Assembly: GCF_000972385.1 (NCBI RefSeq)
Contig: NZ_JXTE01000010.1
Coordinates: forward strand, 1-64,000
Direction of reading: 5' to 3'
Origin: Streptomyces sp. WM6386
Lineage (GTDB): Bacteria; Actinomycetota; Actinomycetes; Streptomycetales; Streptomycetaceae
DNA: 64,000 nt
The notes under the pieces were generated by a model. The model was given only the letters and a program-made list of their open reading frames with translations, had not been told where the DNA came from and did no database searches. Made by a program: the position numbers and the translations under genes. This document shows positions 8,313-16,594 of this stretch, piece after piece (position 1 is the stretch's first letter; each line of letters opens with the position of its first letter).

Positions 8313-8525
8313 TCAGACCGCGGTCGCCCGCCTGCGGGTCGTGTCCGTCGGGATGTACGCCTGCGTCTGGTCGGCCTTCAGGACCACGTGGTGCATCGGG
8401 GCCGCGTTGGCCTGGTCGAGGGCGGAGGCCGTGACGGCGGCCGGGCCGAGGATGACGGCTGCGGCGGCGCAGAGGGCCGCCCAGGGGCCGCGGGTCAACT
8501 TGGTGCCGGTCTGAGTGCTGTTCAT
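8313..8525 (-). CDS. Small secreted peptide of unknown function
   Basis: 70 residues. ATG 8525 follows GGAGG with 8-base spacing, which decides against the in-frame ATG at 8534. The N-terminus is basic then hydrophobic (LCAAAAVILGPAAVTASALDQANA), a Sec signal peptide with cleavage likely near ANA. The short mature part has no Cys and ends in a basic tail. It is convergent with the CMD gene, with only 3 bases between the stops. Confidence 0.6.
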   Translation of the reverse strand: MNSTQTGTKLTRGPWAALCAAAAVILGPAAVTASALDQANAAPMHHVVLKADQTQAYIPTDTTRRRATAV

Positions 8526-8595
8526 CTTCCCCACCTCCGGTCAGTGCGTATGACATGACCGTAGGGCGGCAGTTTCGGGGTGATCCATGAGCTGC

Positions 8596-9432
8596 CTACG
8601 AGACACCTGTGAGCGCGGCGCGCACGAGGGCGAAGTTCGAGAGGAAGGACCGCGAGGGGGAAGGGCCGGTCGGGGGCAGGGCCGCGCAGTTGCGGCAGAT
8701 GCCCTTGCCGGTGCCTCGCGGCAGCGGGTCTCGGCATTCGGTGCATTCGCCGAGTGGGGCGACTCGCTTGTGTGGGGCGGGAGTTGTGGGGGTTCGGGCC
8801 TTCAGGCGGTACGAGATGAGGGCGGCCGCGGATTTGACGGGCACGGGGAGGTCCGCGGTGACCGCTTGACGGAGTTCGGCCTCCGTCGCTCCCGTCGCCA
8901 GCCAGCGGGCGGCGAGGGGGGTCAGCCGCTCGACCTCGCCTGCGCCCAGGCGCAGCGACGGGGTGTGGTCGCCGAGGCGGGCCAGGAAGTCGGCGGCCGG
9001 GTTGGAGGTGTTCTCCTCGGTGTTCTCACCGAAGGTGGATGTGCCGACGGCCTGGTCGGTCACCTCACCGACGGGCGGGTGCTGGTCAGTCGGCGGCGGT
9101 GCGGTTCCGAAGGCGGCGGCGATGTCCGCGTCCGTCGTCAACGCCACGTTCGACACCAGCACTTGGGTGGACCACCGGCCCGTCTGCGGGTTCTGTGTAC
9201 GGCGGGTGTGGAGGTAGCCCTCCTCCTCCAGCTGGCGCCTTGCCTTGCGTACGGCGAGGCGGCCTTCCGGCATCTTCTCGCCGATCGACTGGACCGTGTC
9301 CCGCGAGCCTTCGGGGAGGGACAGCGCCCATTGGAGAAGCCTGACCGCCGTGCCGTTCAGACGGGGATGCCGGATGATCTCGTTCGGCGTCTGGGAGAAG
9401 AATCGGGCAGGCGGGATAGCATGCTTGAGCAT
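8596..9432 (-). CDS. Helix-turn-helix protein with C-terminal zinc ribbon
   Basis: 278 residues. The N-terminus (MLKHAIPPARFFSQTPNEI) and the following winged helix (LNGTAVRLLQWAL, MPEGRLAVRKARRQLEEEGYLHTRRT) resemble plasmid and phage replication-type or RsfA-type HTH proteins that are abundant in Streptomyces. The C-terminus carries a four-Cys ribbon (GECTECRDPL ... ICRNCAALPP). In Streptomyces such genes often sit next to an anti-sigma-type ATPase gene, as here (9558, divergent). A regulatory role is likely; the target is unknown. The intergenic stem-loop at 9464-9499 may be involved. Confidence 0.75.
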   Translation of the reverse strand: MLKHAIPPARFFSQTPNEIIRHPRLNGTAVRLLQWALSLPEGSRDTVQSIGEKMPEGRLAVRKARRQLEEEGYLHTRRTQNPQTGRWSTQVLVSNVALTTDADIAAAFGTAPPPTDQHPPVGEVTDQAVGTSTFGENTEENTSNPAADFLARLGDHTPSLRLGAGEVERLTPLAARWLATGATEAELRQAVTADLPVPVKSAAALISYRLKARTPTTPAPHKRVAPLGECTECRDPLPRGTGKGICRNCAALPPTGPSPSRSFLSNFALVRAALTGVS

Positions 9433-9463
9433 CGCGGGTGGCTCCTAACCACTCGTCGGTGAA

Positions 9464-9499
9464 GGCCCTCAGATTGGTGTTGGCGCACCGCTGAGGGCC
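9464..9499. promoter_or_regulatory. Nested inverted repeat in the divergent HTH/ATPase intergenic region
   Basis: GGCCCTCAG (9464-9472) and CTGAGGGCC (9491-9499) are perfect inverted arms. A second, inner pair GGTG/CACC (9476-9479, 9486-9489) lies between them. Located between the two divergent starts, it may be an operator or a transcript hairpin. It does not have tRNA-like dimensions. Confidence 0.55.
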
Positions 9500-9557
9500 G
9501 CTCCGCACGTGGGAGCACGGAGTGTGATGACGCGGTTACTGTACCGCCGTCCGGGCG

Positions 9558-9914
9558 GTGGAGTTTACGAAAGTTGAGGGGTTCGCCGCCGTGCGGGACA
9601 TGGTCCGTACGCAACTGCGCGACTGGGGGTACTCCGGTCTCGTCGACGCGGCTGCCGTGTGCGTCACCGAGATACTGGCCAACGTCCATCGGCATGTGGA
9701 GTCTCCGGAGTGCGAGCTGACGCTCCGCAGACTGCCCGACGGCGGCGTGCGCGTGGCCGTCCGCGACCACTCCCCCGTGCTGCCGGTCTGGTGCACCGAA
9801 CCCGACTGGGAGACCGAGAGCGGTCGCGGCATCTTCCTCATCGCCTCCGTGTCGGACGTCTGGGGTGTGACCCCGAGGAACGGCGGCAAGCAGGTGTGGG
9901 CCCAACTACGCTGA
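9558..9914 (+). CDS. Anti-sigma-type ATP-binding protein (HATPase_c_2, RsbW/SpoIIAB-like)
   Basis: 118 residues from GTG 9558. The Bergerat fold is visible: N-box TEILANVHRHVE (Glu and Asn), then VAVRDHSP and the Gly-rich SGRGIFLI of the G2 region. Proteins of this compact type are serine kinases that hold sigma factors, countered by STAS-domain antagonists. No good ribosome binding site precedes the GTG, and stops at 9525 and 9528 close the frame upstream, so the start is forced. It overlaps the convergent methyltransferase gene by 9 bases. A degraded STAS fragment lies 1.1 kb away. Confidence 0.8.
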   Translation: MEFTKVEGFAAVRDMVRTQLRDWGYSGLVDAAAVCVTEILANVHRHVESPECELTLRRLPDGGVRVAVRDHSPVLPVWCTEPDWETESGRGIFLIASVSDVWGVTPRNGGKQVWAQLR

Positions 9915-10919
9915 CGCGGCCACCGCCTCCACGACCGACAGGACCGTCGGTGTCGGGACGATGCGGGTGATCCTGAGGCCCGCCGCGGCGAGCAGTTCCG
10001 CGAAATCCGCCTCCGTGCGTTCACGGCCGACGAGGGCGGACATCAGCAGGAGGTCGAGGGTCTTGGCCTGGTGGGGTGCGTTGTCCCGGGGAACGACCGC
10101 GTCCACCACCAGGATCCGGCCGCCCGGCGCCATGGCCTCCCGGCAGCGCTCCAGGATGGTCACGCACCGGTCGTCCTCCCAGTCGTGGAGGATGCGCTTG
10201 AGGAGGTGGATGTCTCCCGGGGGCGCGGCGGAGAAGAAGTCGCCCTCCGCCACACTCCAACGGCCCTCGGTCTCCTCGACGTCGAGGCGGTGGCCGGCCA
10301 GTACGTGCGGCTGGTCGTAGAGCACGCCCCGCAGGCCCGGGTTGTGGCGCAGGACCTCCAGGAGGAGGCCTCCGTGGCCGCCGCCCACGTCGACGACCGT
10401 GCCCGTCGCCGGGAAGTCGTACGCGGCGGCGATCGGTTCGTTCTCGGGGTCGGACATGGCGGCCATCCCTGTGTGGAAGACGGCGGCGGTCGCCTCGTCC
10501 TGGGCGAAGTGTGCGAAGAACGGCATCCCGAAGATGCCCTCGAACACCGAGGTCCCCTCGGTCAGACAGCGGTCCATCTCGGCGGCCGGGAGCCACAGAC
10601 TGCGGTCGGTGTTCATCAGGATCGCCGAGCGGGCGGAGTGCGGGGCGTCGGTGCGCAGGGCGTCGCCGGTGGCGGTGAGGCGGAAGCGGCCCTCCGCGTC
10701 CTCCGCGACGATGCCGCGGGTGGCGAGGAGTCGGAGCACCCGGGAGAGGTTGCGGGCGTCCGTGGCGGTGACCTCGGCCAGTTCGGCGGGCGAGCGGGGG
10801 CCGTCGGTGAGGTGGTCCGCCACCCCGACGGCCGCCGCCGCACGCAGCGCGGCGGGGAAGAGGTAGCCCAGCGACTCGTCGACGAGGAATGCGGCGGAAC
10901 TGCGCGAATCGGTCGTCAT
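9906..10919 (-). CDS. SAM-dependent O-methyltransferase (Methyltransf_2 type)
   Basis: 337 residues. ATG 10919 with GGAGGAC immediately upstream, chosen over a much longer open frame that lacks a ribosome binding site. The N-terminal winged-helix dimerisation domain (YLFPAALRAAAAVGVADHL ... RNLSRVLRLLATRGIV) is followed by a class I methyltransferase domain with SAM motif VVDVGGGHGGLLLEVL and the post-motif ILHDWEDDRC, typical of polyketide and natural-product O-methyltransferases. There is no biosynthetic cluster around it, so the substrate cannot be inferred. Convergent with the ATPase gene. Confidence 0.88.
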   Translation of the reverse strand: MTTDSRSSAAFLVDESLGYLFPAALRAAAAVGVADHLTDGPRSPAELAEVTATDARNLSRVLRLLATRGIVAEDAEGRFRLTATGDALRTDAPHSARSAILMNTDRSLWLPAAEMDRCLTEGTSVFEGIFGMPFFAHFAQDEATAAVFHTGMAAMSDPENEPIAAAYDFPATGTVVDVGGGHGGLLLEVLRHNPGLRGVLYDQPHVLAGHRLDVEETEGRWSVAEGDFFSAAPPGDIHLLKRILHDWEDDRCVTILERCREAMAPGGRILVVDAVVPRDNAPHQAKTLDLLLMSALVGRERTEADFAELLAAAGLRITRIVPTPTVLSVVEAVAASA

Positions 10920-11045
10920 GTCCTCCAGGATGACGGCCCGTCGCCCGACGCGGCTCGGTTCGGCCGCGCCGCGCGGGGGCTCGAAGGAGCAGGGGGACGG
11001 GGCACGGTCGGCGCACGCGTCGGCGGGCTCGGCCTTGGGTGCCGA

Positions 11046-11150
11046 GCGGCCCCGCACCCGCTCACCCGCCGCGTCCTGCGCCTCACCGCCGTCGACCGAC
11101 ACCTGGAGGTCCACCCCCGGCTGACCGAGGCGTTGCGGGCGATCCGGTGA
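11046..11150 (+). pseudogene. Remnant of a STAS-domain anti-sigma factor antagonist
   Basis: The frame ending at the TGA 11148-11150 reads AAPHPLTRRVLRLTAVDRHL and then EVHPRLTEALRAIR, which closely resembles the last 33 residues of SpoIIAA/BldG-type antagonists (helix after the final strand, L-x-L-T-x-x-D-x-x, then a helix). The rest of the domain is not recognisable upstream, where the O-methyltransferase gene begins on the other strand. The 332-base gap 10920-11251 holds only this remnant and the promoter for the next gene. Confidence 0.5.
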
Positions 11151-11251
11151 CCGACGTCACGGGACGCGTCCGGAAGGTTCACCTTTGGAGTCTTGACCAG
11201 TGCCGTGATCCCCGGCGTACCGTGGCGGCCCCGAACAGGAGCACCCTGCCC

Positions 11252-12379
11252 ATGACCAGCCCGGACGTGCGGGAGATTTCGCGCGAGGAACATCTCGCCC
11301 ACTTGCGGCTGCATCCCGACGCGAGCCATCTCCAGATCCCCGAGTGGGGCGACGCGAAGCCGGACTGGCGGGCGGAGAGCGTCGGTTGGTTCGAGGGCGA
11401 GGCGCTGGTCGCGGCGGCGCTGGTGCTGTACCGGCCGCTGCCCGGGACGCGGCGCTTCCTGGCATACCTCCCCGACGGGCCCGGGATCGACTGGCGGGAC
11501 CCCCGGCTGGAGCGCTGGCTGGACCCGCTCGTCGCCCATCTGGAGGCACGCGGGGCGTTCTCGGTGCGGATCGGGCCGCCGGTCGTCGTACGGCAGTGGG
11601 ACCCGGGGACCGTCGCGACAGGGATCGCCGACCCCGCCGTAGGCCATCTCAACGACCTGCCCGCGGCCGCCATCGACGGATACGCGCTGGACGCGGCCGA
11701 GCGGCTGGGGCGGCTCGGGTGGCGGCGGTGCGAGGAGGGCGACGGGAACGGCTTCGGGCTCGGTCAGCCGCGTTACGGGTGCCTCGTCCCGCTGGAGGGG
11801 CGCTCGGCGGACGATCTGCGCGAGGGCCTCGCCCCGCACTGGGAGCAGTCGTTGCGTACGGCCGAGGGGGCCGGGGTCCGGGTCTCCTGGGGCTCGGCGT
11901 CGGATCTGCCCGACTTCCACCGGCTGTATGTCTCGACCGCCGCGCACGACGGCTTCAAGGCCCGGCCGCTGGACTACTTCCGCCGTATGTGGAAGGCCCT
12001 GAACGCCGAGGACGACGACCGGGTGCGGCTCTATCTCGCCGAGTACGACGGCATCGTGCTCTCCGCCGCGCTCATGATCAACGTCGGCTCGTGCGCATGG
12101 CACTCCTACGCCGCGTCCGGGCGGCAGGGGCGTCAACTGCGGCCCAGCAGCGCCCTGTTGTGGCGGATGATGAACGACGCGCGGTCGGCGGGCTGTGAGA
12201 CGTACGACCTGCGGTCCATCACCCCCGCCCTCACCGAGGACCGGCTGCTGGGGCGTCTGCGCTTCAAGACGGGCGCGGGCGGTTACGCCGTGGAGTACCT
12301 CGGCGAGTGGGAACGGCCCGTGGGCAGCCAGGGGAAGGTGCTCCAGCGGGCCTTGCGCGCGTATCTCGGGCGCCGGTGA
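11252..12379 (+). CDS. FemX/FemAB-family aminoacyltransferase (peptidoglycan bridge formation)
   Basis: 375 residues. ATG 11252 with CAGGAG 10 bases upstream. The two-lobed GNAT-like fold of FemABX is indicated by HLQIPEWGDAKPDWRAE near the N-terminus, the repeated lobes, and C-terminal KARPLDYFRRMWKAL ... LLWRMMNDARSAGCETYDLR. Such enzymes add the first glycine of the interpeptide bridge to lipid II using charged tRNA, at the inner membrane face; Streptomyces peptidoglycan has a single-Gly bridge. A TTGACC hexamer and TACCGT lie upstream and may be the promoter. An exact assignment to FemX rather than a paralogue is not possible from sequence alone. Confidence 0.82.
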   Translation: MTSPDVREISREEHLAHLRLHPDASHLQIPEWGDAKPDWRAESVGWFEGEALVAAALVLYRPLPGTRRFLAYLPDGPGIDWRDPRLERWLDPLVAHLEARGAFSVRIGPPVVVRQWDPGTVATGIADPAVGHLNDLPAAAIDGYALDAAERLGRLGWRRCEEGDGNGFGLGQPRYGCLVPLEGRSADDLREGLAPHWEQSLRTAEGAGVRVSWGSASDLPDFHRLYVSTAAHDGFKARPLDYFRRMWKALNAEDDDRVRLYLAEYDGIVLSAALMINVGSCAWHSYAASGRQGRQLRPSSALLWRMMNDARSAGCETYDLRSITPALTEDRLLGRLRFKTGAGGYAVEYLGEWERPVGSQGKVLQRALRAYLGRR

Positions 12380-12419
12380 GCCGGTCCGTGACGACGCTCA
12401 TGGCGTAGGCCGGGGGCGG

Positions 12420-13463
12420 CTATTCGGACGGTGGGCGGCCCGCCTGCGGCCCGGGCACGCGGCTGTCCGGCGCCGGAGCGTCACCCCACGGCGGCATCGT
12501 CCGGTCCTGGGGTGGGGGAATGTGGTCGCCGGTCGTCAGAAGGCCGCGCTGCGGCAACGCCACCCGGTCGCCCGTCGTCGGGAGGCCGCTCTGTGGCGGG
12601 GTCGACGGCGGGTACCTGCCCTGGAGTCTTGCCGCCGTCTGTCTGATCTCCGGGAGGCGGGCCGAGAGGGCGGCGCCGGGGCAGCTGGTCATGTAGCCGT
12701 CCTCGTGGCCGGCGATGGCGGGGAGGGCGGCGGTGGTGCCGGCGGCGTAGCGGCTTAGGCCGTTGCTCGAGGTCAGTTTCACGGTCCGGCGCGGGTCCAC
12801 GTCCGCGAGGCCCAGTTTCCAGGCCGCCAGTGAGGCGATCGCGTCCGTCATCGCCTGCGGTACCGGGACGCCCGCCGTGAAGGTGCCCAGGGCGGCGATG
12901 CCGGACGTGCGGTGGTTGAAGCCCTGGGTGTGGGCGCCGGTGACGGGGCGGTCGACACCTCCCGCGCGGCCCTCGTAGATCGTGCCGCAGCGGTCGACGA
13001 GGAAGTTGTAGCCGATGTCGTCCCAGTCGCGGGCGCCGGTCTGGCCGGCGGCGAGGTAGCGGATGATGCGGGGCGCGTCGGCGCAGTCGTAGGCGTTGGG
13101 CGAGTCGGTGTGGTGGATGAAGACGGCGACGACCTTGTCGTCGTAGCGGGCCGGCGGCGGGGTGCGGGCGGCCGTGTTCGCCTCGCCCGTGCCCGCCGTC
13201 CAGACCGACCTGGGCATTATGTGCGGCTTCGCCGCGTGGTGGAGTGCGGCGGGGCGGGCCGCGGGAGGGTGTGCGGAGCGGGCGCCGGCCCGGCGCTCGA
13301 CGCCGTTCGCGCAGAGGACGAGGACCGCGACGGCCGCCAGCCCGGGGACACAGGCGAGCAGCAGCAGCACTCCGGTCGGCAGGTGGATCCTCCGGCGCGG
13401 CGCCCCGGTCCGTATGCGGACCGCTCGCCGCCGTCGTATCCCCCGCGCTCTTCGGACACGCAT
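12420..13463 (-). CDS. Peptidoglycan-recognition N-acetylmuramoyl-L-alanine amidase
   Basis: 347 residues from ATG 13463. An Arg-rich cytoplasmic start (MRVRRARGIRRRRAVRIR) is followed by a membrane anchor (TGVLLLLACVPGLAAVAVLVL), so the enzyme faces outward. The amidase_2/PGRP domain covers about residues 110-290: VFIHHTDSPN (zinc His), GYNFLVDRCGTIYEGRAGG, GAHTQGFNHRTSGIAALG, and GHEDGYMTSCPG (second zinc His and Cys). The C-terminus is a Pro-rich tail with an imperfect repeat (TTGDRVALPQRGL, TTGDHIPPPQ). It may cleave the stem peptide from glycan during wall turnover. Confidence 0.9.
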   Translation of the reverse strand: MRVRRARGIRRRRAVRIRTGAPRRRIHLPTGVLLLLACVPGLAAVAVLVLCANGVERRAGARSAHPPAARPAALHHAAKPHIMPRSVWTAGTGEANTAARTPPPARYDDKVVAVFIHHTDSPNAYDCADAPRIIRYLAAGQTGARDWDDIGYNFLVDRCGTIYEGRAGGVDRPVTGAHTQGFNHRTSGIAALGTFTAGVPVPQAMTDAIASLAAWKLGLADVDPRRTVKLTSSNGLSRYAAGTTAALPAIAGHEDGYMTSCPGAALSARLPEIRQTAARLQGRYPPSTPPQSGLPTTGDRVALPQRGLLTTGDHIPPPQDRTMPPWGDAPAPDSRVPGPQAGRPPSE

Positions 13464-13668
13464 GGTCCCACTCTCGGCCGGATCGTCCGCGTCCGCGATG
13501 TGTGGTGTGCCACCCGGTGGAACCATCGTCCTGGTCCGGGGCGTTTCTCCGGATGCACGCACAGCGTGTGCACGCACGCGTGGCCGGTTCCGGGTGTCAC
13601 GCGCGCGTGTCTGCTGATCACTGGGCCCGTCCCCTCCGTAATAAGGGGTCCAAGAGAAAGGCGGCTCC

Positions 13669-14862
13669 GTGGACCTGCTCGACATCCTGCTGGTGCTGGT
13701 GATCCTGGCCTATGCGGCATCCGGCTACCGGCGCGGCCTGGTGGCCGGCTGTGTCTCGCTCGCCGGTTTCGTGGGCGGCGCGATCATCGGCGTGTGGGTG
13801 CTGCCCTGGATGATGGACCTGGTGACCCCGGGCAGCACGTCGGCGACGGTGACGGCGGTGCTCACGGTGCTGGTCCCGGCCGTCGTCGGGCACGAACTCG
13901 CGGGGCGTCTGGCGCTGCGGCTGCGCCGGGAGCTGGGCCGTGCCAGTCTCGGTCCGCTGCGCGTCGCCGACGGGGTGGGGGGCGCCGCCGCCAACTCGAT
14001 CGCCGTGCTGATCGTGGCGTGGGTGGCGGCGAGCGTGCTGGGCGCGTCCTCGTCCGCGGTGCTCACCACGGCGATCCAGGACTCACGGCTGCTGGGTGCC
14101 GTGCAGAACGCCATGCCGGACACCACTCCGGCCTGGTTCTCCCGGGCCACGTCCGCGCTCACCGAGGCGGGCTTCCCGCAGGTCTTCAACCCTTTCGAGA
14201 ACGAGTCGACGGCCCGGGTCGCCAGGCCCACCGGCGACAGCGTCACCGCGAGCGCGACGAACGCGGCCAAGCGCAGCACCGTGAAGATCGAGGGCGTCTC
14301 GGGCACCCAGGGCCGCGAGGGCAGCGGCTTCGTCTACTCCACCGAGCACGTCATGACCAACGCCCATGTGGTGGCCGGCATCGACGAGCCGACCGTCCGG
14401 GTGGGCGGGGTCGGACGGTCGTACGAGGCACGCGTGGTGCTCTTCGATCCGGACAAGGACGTGGCGGTGCTGTACGTGCCCGACCTCGAGGCCCCGGTGC
14501 TGGGCTTCGACGCCGACGCCTCGCGCGGCGACTCCGCGGTCGTCGCGGGCTATCCGCAGGACGGCGACCTCAACCTCCAGGCGGCCACCGTCGCCAACCG
14601 GGTCCAGGCGAACGGCCAGAACATCTACAACGACGGGACCGTCACCCGCGAGATCTACTCGATCCGGTCGACGGTCCGCCCGGGCAACTCCGGCGGGCCG
14701 CTGCTGACGACGGACGGCAAGGTGTACGGAGTCGTCTTCGCCCGCTCGACGTCGGACGACGAGACGGGGTACGTGCTGACCGCCGCAGAGGTCGCCGTCG
14801 ACGCCGAGCGGGCGGCGGAGGCGACGGCGCCGGTGGACACGGGTGAGCTGGTCACGTCGTAG
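13669..14862 (+). CDS. MarP-like membrane serine protease (CvpA domain plus trypsin-like domain)
   Basis: 397 residues from GTG 13669 (AAAGG upstream). Four hydrophobic segments at the N-terminus form a CvpA/colicin V-type membrane domain (LLVLVILAYAASGYRRGLV ...). The C-terminal extracytoplasmic domain is trypsin-like with a full triad: His233 (TNAHVV), Asp264 (DKDVAVLYV) and Ser341 (RPGNSGGPLL). The mycobacterial homologue MarP protects against acid and activates a peptidoglycan hydrolase. The neighbouring amidase gene makes a wall-related role plausible here. Divergent from the amidase. Confidence 0.9.
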   Translation: MDLLDILLVLVILAYAASGYRRGLVAGCVSLAGFVGGAIIGVWVLPWMMDLVTPGSTSATVTAVLTVLVPAVVGHELAGRLALRLRRELGRASLGPLRVADGVGGAAANSIAVLIVAWVAASVLGASSSAVLTTAIQDSRLLGAVQNAMPDTTPAWFSRATSALTEAGFPQVFNPFENESTARVARPTGDSVTASATNAAKRSTVKIEGVSGTQGREGSGFVYSTEHVMTNAHVVAGIDEPTVRVGGVGRSYEARVVLFDPDKDVAVLYVPDLEAPVLGFDADASRGDSAVVAGYPQDGDLNLQAATVANRVQANGQNIYNDGTVTREIYSIRSTVRPGNSGGPLLTTDGKVYGVVFARSTSDDETGYVLTAAEVAVDAERAAEATAPVDTGELVTS

Positions 14863-14874
14863 CCGGTCGCCACG

Positions 14875-15660
14875 TCAGAAGTGCGTCCCGCCGTCGATGC
14901 GGACCTCGGTACCGGTGATGAACCGGCCATCCTCGCTCGCCAGCATCGCGACGACGCCTGCCACGGTCTCCGGGCCCGCGAAGCCCTGGCCGAGGGCGGG
15001 TGCGAGCTTGGTGTAGAGGTCCCAGTCGGTGTCCTCGGGCAGGCCCGGTCCGGCGCTCTGTCCGCTGGCGCCGGAGCCGTCGGTCATGCCGGAGGAGATG
15101 GAGCCGGGCTGCACGGCGGTGAAGCGGATGCCCTGCCTGCTGTACTCGCTCGCGAGCGCGTGGGTCATGGACTGGATGCCGCCCTTGCTGGCCGCGTACG
15201 CCGCCATGTAGGGGTGGGCGAACGTCGCCGAGGTCGAGCTGAAGTTCACGACGGCGGGGCCGGTGCCCTCGCGCAGCGCCGGTATCGCCTCGCGGATCAT
15301 CAGGAAGGTGCCGGTGAGGTTGACCGCGATGATCCGGTTGAAGTCGGCGAGGCTCTGTTCGTGGGTGTGGGCGGAGCGCAGGATGCCGGCGGCGTTGACG
15401 AGCACGTCGAGCCCGCCCAGCGCCTCGACGGCGAGGGCCACGGCCTGCCGTACGGAGGCCTCGTCGGCGATGTCGACGAGGACCGTGGTCAGCCGCCGCG
15501 CGCCGGCGCCCGCCTTTTCGACGGTGTCCTTCAGGCCGGCCTCGCTGATGTCGGCGGCGACGACGGTGCCGCCCTCGGCGAGCAGCCGGAGCACGGTGGC
15601 CTGGCCGATGCCGGAGCCGCCGCCGGTGACGAGGGCGCGTCGGTTCTCGTAACGGTTCAT
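14875..15660 (-). CDS. Short-chain dehydrogenase/reductase
   Basis: 261 residues. ATG 15660 with GAAGG upstream, preferred to the in-frame ATG 15687. It shows the classical SDR pattern: cofactor motif TGGGSGIGQ, Asp of VAADIS, NAAG, active Ser in NFSSTSA and YAASKGG with the catalytic Tyr and Lys. The acidic residue after strand 2 suggests NAD(H). Substrate unknown. It is divergent from a TetR gene with a clear operator between them, so it is probably repressed by that protein. Confidence 0.9.
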   Translation of the reverse strand: MNRYENRRALVTGGGSGIGQATVLRLLAEGGTVVAADISEAGLKDTVEKAGAGARRLTTVLVDIADEASVRQAVALAVEALGGLDVLVNAAGILRSAHTHEQSLADFNRIIAVNLTGTFLMIREAIPALREGTGPAVVNFSSTSATFAHPYMAAYAASKGGIQSMTHALASEYSRQGIRFTAVQPGSISSGMTDGSGASGQSAGPGLPEDTDWDLYTKLAPALGQGFAGPETVAGVVAMLASEDGRFITGTEVRIDGGTHF

Positions 15661-15681
15661 GGCCTTCACGGTACGCTCGGG

Positions 15682-15714
15682 TGGCACGTTTTGCCATCAA
15701 GGCGAAAGGTGCCA
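15682..15714. promoter_or_regulatory. TetR-type operator between SDR and TetR genes
   Basis: The arms TGGCACGTTTTGCC (15682-15695) and GGCGAAAGGTGCCA (15701-15714) match as an inverted repeat at 12 of 14 positions with a 5-base centre. Size and position in the divergent promoter are typical of a TetR operator controlling both genes. Confidence 0.78.
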
Positions 15715-15743
15715 ATGTCGGTGGTCCGGCGTAGGCTTCCCCG

Positions 15744-16376
15744 GTGAGCACCAAGCCCCTCTCACTGACCGAGCGCCGCAAGGCGGCGACCCAGCTCGAC
15801 ATCGCACGCGCCGCCGCCGCGTTGTTCACCGAGCACGGACCCGATGGCACGACCGCCGAGGACATCGCCGAGCGGGCCGGGGTCGCCCTGCGGACCTTCT
15901 ACCGGTACTTCCGCAACAAACAGGACGCCGTCGGCCCGCTGCTGGCCCGGGGCGCCGACCGCTGGCGCGAGCTCCTCGCCGCGTCGGAGCCGGGCACCGC
16001 CGGGCTGCCGCGGGCCCTGGAGCGGGCGATCGAGGAGTCGCTGTCCGTGCCGGACGCACACGCGGCGGAGGGCCTGCGCCAGACGCGGGCGCTGCTGCGG
16101 GCAGCCGTGGCCGACCCGGCGCTGCGGGCCGTGTGGTACCGGGTGAACCAGGAGTCCGAGGAGCGGCTGATCCCGGTGGTGGCGAGGCTGGCCGGGCCGG
16201 ACGCCGACCCGCTCGACGTACGCCTCACGGCCGCGGCCGCGACGGACGCCATCCGGGTGGCACTGGAGACCTGGGCGGAGACGGACGCGGACACCAGCGG
16301 CCCGGGCTCACCCGCGGAGCTGGCGGTGCGATGCCTGCGGGAACTGGTGGGCGGCATGCGGCTGCTGACGGGCTGA
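15744..16376 (+). CDS. TetR-family transcriptional regulator
   Basis: 210 residues from GTG 15744. The N-terminal HTH is canonical (AAALFTEHGPDGTTAEDIAERAGVALRTFYRYFRNK). The C-terminal part is a helical ligand-binding domain with many Arg and Ala. It is divergent from the SDR gene, with a 33-bp dyad between them, so it is likely the autoregulated repressor of that gene. Confidence 0.92.
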   Translation: MSTKPLSLTERRKAATQLDIARAAAALFTEHGPDGTTAEDIAERAGVALRTFYRYFRNKQDAVGPLLARGADRWRELLAASEPGTAGLPRALERAIEESLSVPDAHAAEGLRQTRALLRAAVADPALRAVWYRVNQESEERLIPVVARLAGPDADPLDVRLTAAAATDAIRVALETWAETDADTSGPGSPAELAVRCLRELVGGMRLLTG

Positions 16377-16480
16377 CGGCGACGGTTGCGAACACGTCGA
16401 CGTGGCCTGCCCGCCGATCAGCGCCTTGATCGTCAGGATGGGGGTGTCCTCACCGACCGACTCGTCCGCAGGAGGCTTCC

Positions 16481-16594
16481 GTGCCCGTCTTCTTCCTGAT
16501 CTCCCTGCTCGTCGCGGGGGCCGCGCTCTATCTGGTCGTCCGCAGGCGCCGTACGGCCGCCGAGGCCGACCAGGTCAGAGACTGCGCCCCATGA
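16481..16594 (+). CDS. 37-residue single-pass membrane peptide
   Basis: GTG 16481 is preceded by CAGGAGG with 5-base spacing, a strong ribosome binding site. The peptide is MPVFFLISLLVAGAALYLVV followed by RRRRTAAEADQVRDCAP: one membrane helix then a basic stretch and a polar tail. Its 3' end overlaps the 3' end of the GNAT gene on the other strand by 20 bases. I do not recognise a family; the signal plus topology suggest it is real. Confidence 0.55.
   Translation: MPVFFLISLLVAGAALYLVVRRRRTAAEADQVRDCAP

Noticed and set aside
9464..9499. Stem-loop considered as a tRNA or small RNA gene
   Set aside because: It is only 36 bases, has no cloverleaf arms and no TPsiC-type GTTCGA box; a regulatory dyad is more likely.
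9906..10919. O-methyltransferase as a sign of a natural-product gene cluster
   Set aside because: No polyketide, peptide synthetase, terpene or other tailoring genes surround it.
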